Shown: one piece after another, positions 44,256-53,879 of the stretch
How the letters are laid out: every line of letters starts with the position of its first letter
Numbering within the stretch: the first letter of the stretch is position 1
Origin: Neoceratodus forsteri
Taxonomy: Eukaryota; Chordata; Ceratodontiformes; Ceratodontidae
Length of the DNA: 64,000 bases
NCBI GenBank assembly: GCA_016271365.2
Contig: CM028132.1
Location: 1,189,581,001 to 1,189,645,000, forward strand
Reading direction: 5' to 3'
The notes under the pieces: generated by a model
What the model saw: only the letters and a program-made list of their open reading frames with translations
What the model was told of the DNA's origin: nothing
Database searches by the model: none
Translations under genes and position numbers: made by a program

Positions 44256-44345
44256 ATATATCCCCAACAGCTACAGGGAAAGAACTGTCTGTCGACATGG
44301 AAACAAATAATATTTACGAGATATGAAGGTGTAGTTTTCCTTTAA
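44256..44345 (-). repeat. Right terminal inverted repeat of the composite
   Basis: The reverse complement begins TTAAAGGAAAACTACAC, then 'cttcatatctcgtaaatat', and ends 'cctgtagctgttggggatat'. It pairs with 36886-36972. Confidence 0.85.
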
Positions 44346-44537
44346 CAATTTAAAATCCATTTTATAAATTGGGCACACAATGGCCAGACTCAGAATATGC
44401 AGTTTAACATCAGTCGTGAGGGGGCAGGACTTATATAACTCACTCGTGGCTCTGAAACTCCTGAAGTATTGTCCTGCCTCTTCACTCATGAAGATAAGTG
44501 GAATATTCTGAGCCAGGCCATTGCTTTTCCCATATCA

Positions 44538-44584
<47 letters not shown>

Positions 44585-45430
44585 CCTAATGATCCTCTAG
44601 TCTTACGGTATCCCAGTTCTATTACATGACTGTGCATACCAGCCTCATTTATCATCCTAATCCTAAAATGGATTCCAGAATGTAAGGGTGCAGCTTAAAA
44701 ATTTCCATGAGTCAGCCCTCTCCTTTGTCCTGTATGCGACGGAATTTGATCATATGGGACCACAGTGAATTACAGACATACAAAGAGTTTATAATTAACT
44801 TTGATGAGCAGGGTGCTTTCATTTACTGTTCAATTGTTTTATAACAGTTGAAATTAGGTTACAAAAGGCAGACAGTGCATTTTTAATGGCCCTGTGAGAA
44901 TGCCCATAGTAACCAGGCTAGTATTAACTATAAAAGACGAGACAGTCATAGGTCAGCAGTAATCACACAGAGCAGACTTAGCCAGGGATCTAATTAACAT
45001 GTGAAAGCAATAATCCACCAGCTAGCCTAGGTCAGGAACAGGTGATATTTTCCTGGGAACCACACATTTTTTTTTAGCTTAAATGTACACTCCAAAAATG
45101 AAATAATTGTTTCCTCTTTCCTTAAAAGAAACATAAGTAAAAATTATGATGTGAAGTTTTTTGCAGTGTTTCCATCTTCCTAAGGAAAGAAAAACTGTCT
45201 GCTCTCGGCAGCTGGGACACAACCACATTTTAGGAAGAAGTGACAATTCAGAAACTAGCTTGCCCCTTTTCCCACTGATTTATGGAACACATCCAAGTCT
45301 GACCCTTCTGAAAGCTGAAAATGGCTGCTAAGCAAAGATATCAGGATGGGAGGCACATTTAAAACTTCAAAGCGGGTTTACAATTTTGGGATTATGCTAG
45401 CGAATTTAACAGCGTTACATTGTGCCAGAT
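44346..45430. other. Unassigned stretch with GT microsatellite
   Basis: No gene. A (GT)n tract of about 21 units lies at 44540-44581. The rest is unique-looking AT-rich sequence. Confidence 0.4.
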
Positions 45431-45804
45431 TTAAAGGGACACTCATACTCCTCACTGGGGTGCCTTTGTCCCTTAGTACCAAAATGTTGGGTTTTCAGCA
45501 CTTTAGGGTAGTTAATGTTGGGATTATTTTTTTTTATTTGTAAAAAATAGCAAACACAAAACACAGAAGCAAAGTTTTGGATGCCCCAGTCAGTTTTGTT
45601 GAGTTTGCTTCCTGAATGTTAAGATTATGTTATAGCATTATAACACCATTTTGTAATTTGACATATGCCAAGCAGAACCTTGTTTTAAAAACCTAAACAC
45701 TAATATACAATCTGTTCTAAAATCACTGTCACCCCTCCCCCCACCCCCCTTTAGCTTAAAAGGGCCAACATTGACCTCTAGGGGAGTTCACGGTGTCCCT
45801 TTAA
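45431..45804. mobile_element. TTAA-ended MITE, 374 bp
   Basis: TTAAAGGGACAC at the left end and GTGTCCCTTTAA at the right are perfect 12-bp inverted repeats, with weaker pairing further in ('actcctcac' with the reverse of 'ctaggggagt'). TTAA edges again suggest a piggyBac-like mobilising transposase. No coding sequence. The first seven bases, TTAAAGG, equal those of the composite element's ends. Confidence 0.65.
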
Positions 45805-46056
45805 GAAAAAGCAAAAAGCAGCATCAGACAGTATTGGGTTCCCCATGAGAGATAGCATGCTTCATGTCTCTTTAGACACAGACTGGAAATGTCAGCTTTA
45901 GTCAGCGGGAGGTAACACTGGTTTGATTTCATTCTCTTTTAGTAGGTAATCCTAACCATTTCATTGCCTGCCTCAAAATTCATTATATCCACCATCATAT
46001 GCAATTTTTTTTTTTCTGAAGGCACATTTTAACAGCAAGATGCAAATATATGAAAT

Positions 46057-46203
46057 AAATAACACATGACAGGGCATGTGTTATGCTATTTTTATACACA
46101 CCCCAGATGTGTTGTGAGGCATGAATCCTAAGGCCGAGTGCCTTACAGCACCTGGGAGGTGTTTGCAAATAGCACAACACAGGTATGTCTTGGAGTATAT
46201 TAT
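46057..46203. mobile_element. Foldback MITE, about 147 bp
   Basis: The left arm 'ggcatgtgttatgctattt', 'acacaccccag', 'gtgttgtgaggc' pairs with the right arm 'gccttacagcac', 'ctgggaggtgtttgcaaata', GCACAACACAGGTATGTC. The loop is about 20 bp ('atgaatcctaaggccgagt'). Confidence 0.65.
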
Positions 46204-47700
46204 TGCACTTACAAAACAGGTTTGTTAAAAAAATTGAAAGCAATGAAAATAAAGAGGTTTAAATATTGGAAAATGGAAACTTTTACACAAATTTGGGTCA
46301 AGTAGTTCTTTCACTTGCTGTATATTCATGCTGCTTTCTTTGTGCTTTTTCTAAACTGTCTTAATTAGGGATCTGTAGTTGTAATTCTTTAGTATGTGTC
46401 TGATGGTGCACACTACCCTCCCAATGATATGCTGTATGAAATGTGCTGCAAGAAAAGGTTAGTTTTGATTTAAACGTAGTATAGAAAAAAAATGCTATTT
46501 GTTGCAGTATTTTGGCACCAGCATTAATGTGCATCGAGGATAATTTTGTTGGTGTCTCAGAGGCATCTGTGTTGTGCGGCTCAGGGTAACTATGTGGACG
46601 TTCATGGCGTGCTTTTGAAACATTATTCTTCATGAGCTTGAAGAGAGATTGACAAAGAGAAAGAATGAGTGTGAAGCAAGATATAAAAACAGGTGCCAGT
46701 AGTGATGTGTGGTGAGAGGAGAAACGGCCACTAGTAGAAGTGTGTGGTGGGAGAGAAATGCTGCGAGTAGAGAAGCACAAGTAGCAGTGTGCAGTAAAAG
46801 AGCAAGAGGTCGTGAACTGGACGTTTTAGTAAGTAGCTTTCTCTCGCTCTCTCTCTCTCTCTCTCCCCTTTAACTAAACTTCAGTTGGATTGGCTGTTTC
46901 TGGGACAGTTTGGTGATAATGGAAAGATTTTACTGTGAACACTTTATTACTGTGAAATCACATTGTAAGAATGAGGGGAATAATGTTTGCCAGTTGATTT
47001 TCTTTTACAGGTACAGGGGTGTACTGATACGTGATCAGGCTAAGGACAGGATGACCATGCAGTAAGCTAAATCAGTACACGACTGTATGATCATTTTTGA
47101 CCAGCCATTCATCTGCATTTTCTTTACCCCTTATATAACAATTCCTATATAGTGCATATTTTATCTGAATTGTTAGAATTGGTTTACATACTTATAACTC
47201 GGTGGGCACCACTCCAGCTAAGACATGCACACTTAGATTATTTTTTATCAGTACAACTAATTTAGGAACACTTTTTTTTGTTTGTTTTTTTGAGCAGTGA
47301 AGAATAATCATATAGAACAAGCTTCAAAACTCACATTGACTTCTCCGCAAAGGCAAAATGAAACCTCTGTGATGGGGAGATTTATGCAGAGGTTAAGTGT
47401 AATTCTGCTAAGTGGAGCCATAACTCATTGCAACAGTTTTTTATTTATTTGCTGGATTCTAGGCTGGGCTTAAAGCAACACACACTGTCCATTTTTGATG
47501 GTTTTGGCCTTTTCTGACATGTCCCATAACGTAAAGAAAAAAATGTGATTTTTGTTTGTGTTCAATAGGATATTAAAATGAGGACTGTATGTTTGTATTT
47601 TTATAGGTTTTTTTGTATTTTTCTTTGTAAGCATTCCACTCACTCGTTTGTCCGCCCACAGTCTCATGATATGATCCTGCCCAAGAGCACATCATACATA
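46204..47700. other. Unassigned stretch with CT tract
   Basis: No gene. A (CT)n tract at about 46839-46865. The antisense frame 46361-46780 has no recognisable domain. Confidence 0.35.
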
Positions 47701-47714
47701 TTTGTATTATAAAT

Positions 47715-47835
47715 CATGACATTGTTCTTAATCAGTAAAGATGGTTTTATTTCTAAACATTCCTGGAACTCTTATAACCAACCATACGCGGATGCCTTTC
47801 CTGGTCATAATAATTACAAATAAATATATGACTCT
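47715..47835 (+). mobile_element. L2-like 3' tail fragment
   Basis: 'gcggatgcctttcctggtca' followed by 'ataattacaaataaatata' matches the terminal 'tgcctttcctggtaa' plus (AAAT)n block seen at 14400-14455. Confidence 0.45.
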
Positions 47836-48490
47836 AATTATGTCTTTCTTACGTAGGCCATGGATCTCAAACGGGTGTTTGGAGCCTTTTCTTACAAATA
47901 TTCTGATATAACACATTTAAACACTGACTGGTAACTGTCCTGGAAAGCAACCCCCTGAGCTAGTGGGAGAAAAGAACTTGATGGACAGCTGGTCTTCCTT
48001 AAATCTGTATGTGTCTATGTAACCTGTGTTTCTGAAGGAAGAAACTTATCAACAGAGCCACCTGCCACAAACCACTGGAAACCACTAGCTTATTAATACA
48101 TAAACCAAGCTATTTTATTGAATGGTCCATTAACTTCAGAAAGCATAGTAGACTGAGCAGGGAACATCATTTCTTAGACTCTGATACCAAAGTCTGACTA
48201 CTACCCCATCCGTGCTGAGAACAAATCTGGAACAGTAACACTTTAAGTAGTCAAGTTTCTTGCCTGGCTTACTGTACTATTTGAATACATGCACCTTAGC
48301 ACTGACAAATGCCTTTCATATAAAGTATACCTGAGAAACACCATAAGGCTGCAGCAGTGCTGAACATTACATGCACACAGCAAGCTGATAACTTCCATGT
48401 GGTAAGTTACAGTAATAAAATTTATATTGGAAGAAAAATCACTCTGGTACTGATATTGCACATTGATATAGACTTGAGCTGAATTTAGGT
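47836..48490. other. Unassigned stretch
   Basis: No gene, RNA or repeat that I can identify. Confidence 0.3.

Positions 48491-48554
<64 letters not shown>
48491..48554. repeat. (GT)n(TA)n compound microsatellite
   Basis: About 9 GT units followed by about 23 TA units. The TA tract borders the inverted-repeat element that begins at 48556. Confidence 0.97.
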
Positions 48555-48555
<1 letters not shown>

Positions 48556-49003
48556 CAAAAAAACTACATTAATGCAGCCATTAGGGTTGAAGAACACACA
48601 TTAGGGTTTTGGGTCTCCAGAGTATTCACTGGGGTTGTTGACCATAATGCCTGCCCCTTGCCCCCAGCCCATAGCCTTCTCATGTCCGACGCACAAGGTA
48701 CAGCTCCAAGCCAGTGCCTCATAGTGATACACTCTTCAAAGGTAGAAAAGTATGGCTTACCATGTGTTGCCAACAGAATCTGTCATAGCTTTCTTTACAC
48801 AGGGCCCCCTGCATGACGAAAAGAGAGCACATCTGACGTTGTTTGCTTGGGGGGGGTGAGCATAAGGGTTCGCGACCCCAGGGAAGATCCCACCACTGAT
48901 TCGGCCATACTACAGGGACCCAAAACCCTTATGTTTTTCATTTCCCTACCTTGTGCACTTTTCGTTCTTCAGCCCTAATGTCTGCATTAATGTAGTTTTT
49001 TTG
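48556..49003. mobile_element. Terminal-inverted-repeat element, 448 bp
   Basis: The left end CAAAAAAACTACATTAATGC, 'agccattagggttgaagaac' pairs with the right end 'gttcttcagccctaatgtct', GCATTAATGTAGTTTTTTTG. Further in, 'cattagggttttgggtctc' pairs with 'gggacccaaaacccttatg'. Total inverted repeat is about 70 bp with a non-coding middle. It sits directly beside the (TA)n tract. No clear target duplication seen. Confidence 0.8.
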
Positions 49004-49119
49004 TAGTTCATTTCCTTTCTTTTTCTGATAGTGGAATCATATCCTCACTCTTGGGACCTGTGCAAAATGAAATAAACAAAATACTGGATTAATTTCTATC
49101 CCTGCTTCACCAGTCAGCT
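49004..49119. other. Unassigned gap
   Basis: Short non-coding gap between two elements; nothing notable. Confidence 0.3.
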
Positions 49120-49134
49120 AACAAGTAAAAGACA

Positions 49135-49720
49135 GGCTGGCCAGTGGTGTGGAAGGCTGAGGTGAGGTGCTGGTGCTATACCTCTTGTCACACCAGCAAG
49201 CCGTGTTCGGTGATCAGCATTAGTTGCTGGGGGTTGGCTGGCAAGGGAGAGGATCGAGTGGCCAAAGGACAGCTCTCCTCTCCCAGGGAGGGTGGATTGG
49301 TGTTCCCACCGAATGACTGCCACCAGGTGAAGGCCGGAGGGTAGTGCAGGACCAGGGCACCAAAGAAGGGAGGGTGCTGTGGGACTCTGCAGCATGCACA
49401 CGCCTCCACATGCGCATGCTGAGGTGTGTGCCTCAGCAGTGGGGAAGGGAGAAAAATGAAAAAATAGTTGGCATGGGCTACATGAAGACCTACCTGCCTA
49501 CCTCCATCTCGCCTCCTCACCTGGTCTCCAGCCCAATCTAAATGTAGTTTTCTGGTTGGGGGGAGGACGGCCCTCCTCTTTCCAGCCCCACCACGGGAGG
49601 GGGCACTCTGTGGGGGATCCTGAGCCCAAGACATGGGAGAGACAGGATGCTGGACGAGAGGAGGCAAGGACAGGGTTGAAAACTCGCCTGTGCCAACCAG
49701 AAGGAAAAAAGTATATGGAA
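49135..49720 (+). mobile_element. Long GC-rich tRNA-derived SINE, copy 2
   Basis: Flanked by AACAAGTAAAAGACA (49120-49134) and AACAAGTAGAAGACA (49721-49735), a 15-bp target duplication with one mismatch. It starts GGCTGGCCAGTGGTGTGGAA (A-box-like) with a B-box-like 'gccgtgttcggtg' at about 49200. Next is a hairpin-forming 'gagaggatcgagtggcc' ... 'gctctcctctccc' block, then a GC-rich body. The 3' end has an A-rich 'aaggaaaaaagtatatgg' stretch. No coding function. Confidence 0.85.
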
Positions 49721-49735
49721 AACAAGTAGAAGACA

Positions 49736-50440
49736 GTAGCATTTTAATAGTTGTAGTTACACTGTTGCACTTTATGATGGTACAGTGTAATAGTGCAACT
49801 ACAAGTATTGTAACTACGAGCTGAGATAGAGTACTAATCTTAAAGATTTCTTACCTAGGTACTGTGGGTTGTGGGATGCTTGAGGGAACATTCAGTCACA
49901 CCTGTAAAATAAGAATAGCAGCGAGGTCACAAAGGATCTGCAGCTCTTTAGTACCTAACTGGGAAAAGCAAGGTGCTCTAAAGGTAAAAGAATACTTATC
50001 TGATACACGTGGTAAGTGTCCTCTAATGCAGTTGCTCACATCAATTGGACCTGTAGACATAAAGTGGAAAATGAATTACCTGACTTTCATCCTGGCAGGT
50101 ACACTTTCCCTCATTTTTGTTGACACCCTGCTTGTTCACACACACACAGTGCATGGACCCACTTGGCCTCGACACGCACATTGACCTCTTTTGAGAGAAG
50201 GCTCCCCTGCCCTGCCACAAGGTGTCGTGTGTACACCAGAACGCTGCTGTGTCCCTCCCCAGGCTGGGACCAGTGTCACACGCTGCAGCACCTTTCCCCA
50301 GCCTACATCCATTTAGATGGCTTACTGAGCTTGCAATCGAACTCAGGTCATTGGCACAGGAATACAGTGTGCTTCCCACTGGGTCAGTGGCCATCCCTGC
50401 AAACAACGTTAATTTATAATTATTTTTTGTTAATAATTTT
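49736..50440. other. Mostly unassigned; possible antisense SINE at 50155-50400
   Basis: The antisense strand near 50330-50400 reads 'ggccactgacccagtgggaa' then 'gagttcgattgcaag', which has A-box- and B-box-like sequences of a tRNA SINE, but the rest of the element is not convincing. The remainder has no recognisable feature. Confidence 0.35.
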
Positions 50441-51862
50441 GACCCCAAAATTTCAACATAGTCTTTTTGCCCCCGAACATGACAGGTGACATTTATAAAA
50501 TACTGGATGAAATATTATTTTGCACCACAAGTGCGAAATCACATTTGGATCAGGGTTTCAAAAATGACAGCTCTCGGGTTCATCAGCTGGTGTGAAAAAA
50601 TGGCTATTTTGAAAATCTGGGAGGGCAACTAAAATGGTGCAGGGTCTACATCCGAAACCATATGAAGAGAGACTGAGAGAGCTTAATATGTATACCCTTG
50701 ATGAAAGGAGGGACAGGGGGGACATGATAGAAACGTTTAAGTACCTCAAGGGAATCAACAAAGTCCAGGAGGGTAGCATCTTTCAGAAAAAGAGATGTGT
50801 AAGAACAAGGGGGCACAATTTAAAGTTAGAGGGGGGACGGCTCAGGGGTAATGTGAGGAAATTCTTTTTCACGGAGAGAGTGGTGGACGCATGGAACCGC
50901 CTTCCTGGAGAGGTTGTGGGGTCTAAAACAGTGGCGGAATTCAAACATGCATGGGACAGACATAAGGCAATTATAGTGGGGGGTTGCAGGAAGTAGGCTG
51001 TTGGTTAACTAGAATCTGCAGCTTATCCAATAGGTAGGGAAATGGGCAGACTGGGTGGGCCAAGTGGTCCTTTTCTGCTGTCAAAGTCTATGTTTCTATG
51101 TTTCTTACCTAAGGTATGAGTGAGCATTGAAAAATGTCAATGTACCTTGATAACTTTGTTGATTTTCAACATTGTCTTCTTATAGTCCACTTCATGAACT
51201 CAGTTGGTGAAACTTTTCAAATCCCTGCCGAAACGGCATTTTGCGCCACAGTTGCAAAAACATAATTTGGCCAGGATACGAAAAACAACAGCTATCATGT
51301 TCATGAGGCAGTGTGAAAAAATGCCTGTGCTGAAACTCTGAGGTCAAAGTATTGAAAATTACCAAAGTTATGAGCTTGCATTGAAAAAATTCAATGTACA
51401 CTCATAACTTGGTCATTTTTGAATATTATTAGCCGCAATTTTCAATATGGCCTTTTTGGGACCTCGTCTCAAGAAAAAGGATGGTGAAAATGTTCAAATC
51501 CTGCCTGAAATGTGATTTTGCGCAGCACCTGCGAATCACCTTTTGGGCCAAATTTGAATAATTTTATGGCCTTGTTCATGCAGTGGGGTCCCAAAAAGTC
51601 CATGTTGAAAATGTGGACAAAAATATAGAAAATGACCAAGTTATGGTTAAAAGTTCAAAACGCACTGAAATACATTATAAAGCTCTTGCCTTCTCCTATC
51701 ATATTGCAGTTGCTGGTTCCAGCAACAAGTCGTGTTTTTGATTGGAGAGTGGATCAAAGTTCAAAACACATTGAAATACATTGCACAGCACTTGCCTTCT
51801 TGTATTATATTGCAGTCGATGGTTCCAATAGCAAGACATGTTTTTGACTGGAGAGTGGATCT
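50440..51862. repeat. Diverged satellite, units of about 230-275 bp, split by CR1
   Basis: Three related blocks carry 'gaaatattattttgcaccac' (50509), 'aacggcattttgcgccacag' (51230) and 'aaatgtgattttgcgcagca' (51508), each preceded by 'aatttcaa-at-g-ctttttgg' and followed by 'tttgg-c-aa-ttt-aa'. Removing the CR1 insert at 50621-51100 restores near-regular spacing. The right end (51651-51756 and 51757-51862) is a 106-bp direct tandem duplication beginning AAGTTCAAAACRCAYTGAAA and ending 'ggagagtggatc'. Confidence 0.75.
50621..51100 (+). mobile_element. Young CR1 3' end inserted in satellite
   Basis: A 480-bp 5'-truncated CR1 of the same family as the 23.4-kb copy. The open frame 50634-50996 is uninterrupted to the natural C-terminus (MVQGLHPKPYEERLRELNMY, WNRLPGEVVGSKTV, ending IIVGGCRK). 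The tail 'gtccttttctgctgtc', AAGTCTATGTTTCTATG is complete. Satellite sequence flanks it on both sides. No obvious target duplication, as is usual for CR1; about 20 bp of satellite appear to be missing at the junction. Confidence 0.9.
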
Positions 51863-52300
51863 ACGCTGTGGGACATTTTTAAGTGAGTGAGGATGTGTAT
51901 TGGGGGTGTGTGGATTGGTGGGTACTGAGTGAGAGGTGGGTATGTAGGAGGTGCAGATCATCAAGGGACCGGTTTCTTAGTTACAGGTTTCCAAGGGGGG
52001 GGGCAATGAGGGACTGTTTTCTTCATTACCTGGTTGGTAAAGTAACAACAACAAAAAAAAGAAGTCTGGGACCTCCGGCACTGGGGGTTAGGCACCCCAG
52101 AGTTATAGTTGGAGGCACTAAGGGTGGGCATCCCAGTGTTCCAGGCTGCTGGGTCGGGGGCTAGACTATGCTGACACTGGGAATTGGATACCCTGGTTTC
52201 AGCACATTGACATGGCAGGGCCAGGAACAAACAAGATGGGGGTGGGGCAGAAGAACCAGCACCAGACATGAACTCCCCGGTGTTGGTATAGTAAAATATT
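51863..52300. other. Unassigned, G-rich stretch
   Basis: No gene. Several copies of a loose 'gggtgggcaccccag' motif suggest a GC-rich repeat resembling the body of the neighbouring SINE family, but no element ends are visible. Confidence 0.3.
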
Positions 52301-52316
52301 AAATTACATATAAATA

Positions 52317-52822
52317 AGGGCTGGCCCAGTGGTGTGGAGGGCTGAGGCATCACTGCTTTACCTCCTGCCATGCCGGTGACCCGTGTTCGCGGTGTGAGTA
52401 GGTCGCCGGGGTTCTGCCGGGGAGAGAGAAGATTGAGCGTCTTCTCCCAGGGTGGGGTGGGACTGGAGACCGGTGCATGCCTGGCCCCTAGCAGTGGCTA
52501 GAAGCTGGCACACTGGCTTCAAAAAGATAGAGGGCGGAGACCGGACAGATGCCCGGCATGCCACGTGGGGAAGTGCGTACAGCTCAGCCATTGGTGTCAT
52601 TGCATGCCACTGCTCCACACTTGGGGACGGGAAGAAACATGGAGGCTGAAAAATTCCACTAACTGGCAGGATGATGATGGCCCCCTCCCCCCACAGGTGC
52701 CGCACCCGGCCAGCTGGCACCTCCAGCCAGAGGTAAGTACCAGTGGATGCTGGGGCGACCGGGCTGGGGGGGCCGGTGGAAGGGGGCCCGTCGATGGCGG
52801 AGATAAATAAATCAAATTTAAA
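52317..52822 (+). mobile_element. Long GC-rich tRNA-derived SINE, copy 3 (best defined)
   Basis: Bounded by an exact 16-bp direct repeat AAATTACATATAAATA at 52301-52316 and 52823-52838, giving a 506-bp element. The head AGGGCTGGCCCAGTGGTG contains a canonical A-box-like TGGCCCAGTGG. A B-box-like 'gacccgtgttcgcgg' follows at about 52378. A hairpin block 'gagagaagattgagcgtctt', 'ctccca' and the shared 'tgtcattgcatgcc' sequence come next. The tail is AT-rich (AATAAATCAAATTTAAAA). The duplication length indicates LINE-type target-primed insertion. Confidence 0.88.
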
Positions 52823-52838
52823 AAATTACATATAAATA

Positions 52839-53639
52839 TAGAAAGCTGGTACCAGGGATTGGGCACCCCGGCGTGCAGGCTGATGTGGCTTACTAATGGC
52901 GGTGGTCGAGGAGAGGAAGAGAAAAACTCATGGATAGCACATCCAGCAGGGCCAGGGCTATACACTAGCATTTAACCCTATCCCGGCTGAATGACAACAG
53001 CACAACACCATACATAGACAGAAAAACCGGACCTGCATGTGGTCTTAAAAATTCGTTTATCCTTAGAATGCTGTTTTTTTAAACTGCACATGCTGAGAAA
53101 GGGAACCATTTTTCTTAAATATTTTAAATACTACTTAAGTTTGGGAGATAAAAACAACAAAAGCACATACCCTGGGTCAAACTCTATCAAACCTGTAAGT
53201 TTCAGGTTTCAGATCTTACTAGTTTTTTAGTTATAGGTGAGAAATAAAAGGTCTTAATTTGTGTGATTTTTGTGTTTTTCACCCCCCTGTACCTTTGCAG
53301 CCTCCCGTGCAGGGATTGCCACAACATTTTCAGGATCCGGACAGAGATCCTGGCACCATCTCTGCATATTCCACATTTCAGGGAAATTGGTTGAATGGGG
53401 CAAGGTTATTAAGATGCAGAAACTGGGGTTTAACATTAAAGTGCTTACTCAACCCTAATGTACAGGCGCTACCACGACTGCGTGATCTATAATACAGGGT
53501 TGGCTGTTTGCCCCCGTAGGAACCATTATCATGTATTCCCTGTATACCTCACCAGTTACCAGCCAATTAAAGCTGTATACCTACGGAGGGACACCTGTAT
53601 GCCTCCAGAGGTATATAGCTGTATACCTCCTAATTGGGC
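52839..53639. other. Unassigned stretch
   Basis: No gene. From about 53540 to 53640 there is a short run of repeated 'tgtatacct' (four copies), a small local repeat. Confidence 0.35.
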
Positions 53640-53856
53640 TGGCAATATAGCCTTGAGGTTAGAGGAACGGGGTGTGAACGAGCTTGGTACATCCAGTAGA
53701 CCAGACCTGAGTTTAATTCTCACAACCTCCATTTGCTTACTGTGTGACTCTGAGCAAGTCACTTAACCGCCCAGTGCTCCCAGGTCACCCCTGAAAACAG
53801 GCAGTTGTGCCTAGTGGGCCTTACCCGGTTACCAGAGACTAAAATAAAAAAAACAT
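53640..53856 (+). mobile_element. tRNA-derived SINE with L2-type tail
   Basis: Head 'tagccttgaggttagagg' (A box degenerate), 'gagtttaattctcac' (B box degenerate), then 'actgtgtgactctgagcaag', 'tcacttaaccgcccagtgct', an L2-type block 'gcctagtgggccttacccgg' and an A-rich tail. This gives the full domain order of the SINE family represented at 10162 and 58515. Confidence 0.75.
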
Positions 53857-53879
53857 ATATATATATAATAATTAAGGTG

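Larger units (their letters stand above)
36886..44345. mobile_element. Composite TTAA transposon hosting a Tx1-like LINE
   Basis: A 7.46-kb unit bounded by inverted repeats of about 87 bp (36886-36972 and 44256-44345), each beginning TTAAAGGAAAACTACAC and sharing roughly 80 percent identity. TTAA at both edges is the target typical of piggyBac-type transposons. No transposase is present. Without the LINE the host element is about 1.0 kb, a non-autonomous transposon that itself carries a SINE (37455-37646 plus 44068-44250). A further 14-bp inverted pair ATATGAGAACATGA (37079-37092 and 37333-37346) suggests another small MITE inside it. Xenopus Tx1 is known as this kind of composite: a LINE resident in a TTAA-flanked transposon. 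The resemblance is structural; relatedness of the two hosts is not shown. Confidence 0.8.

Noticed and set aside
48490..48816. Open frame starting in the GT/TA microsatellite
   Set aside because: The N-terminus is an artefact of the dinucleotide run and the rest lies in an inverted-repeat transposon.
49188..49742. Antisense open frame of 184 codons
   Set aside because: It lies wholly within the GC-rich SINE copy 2. High GC content lowers stop frequency, and no domain is recognisable.
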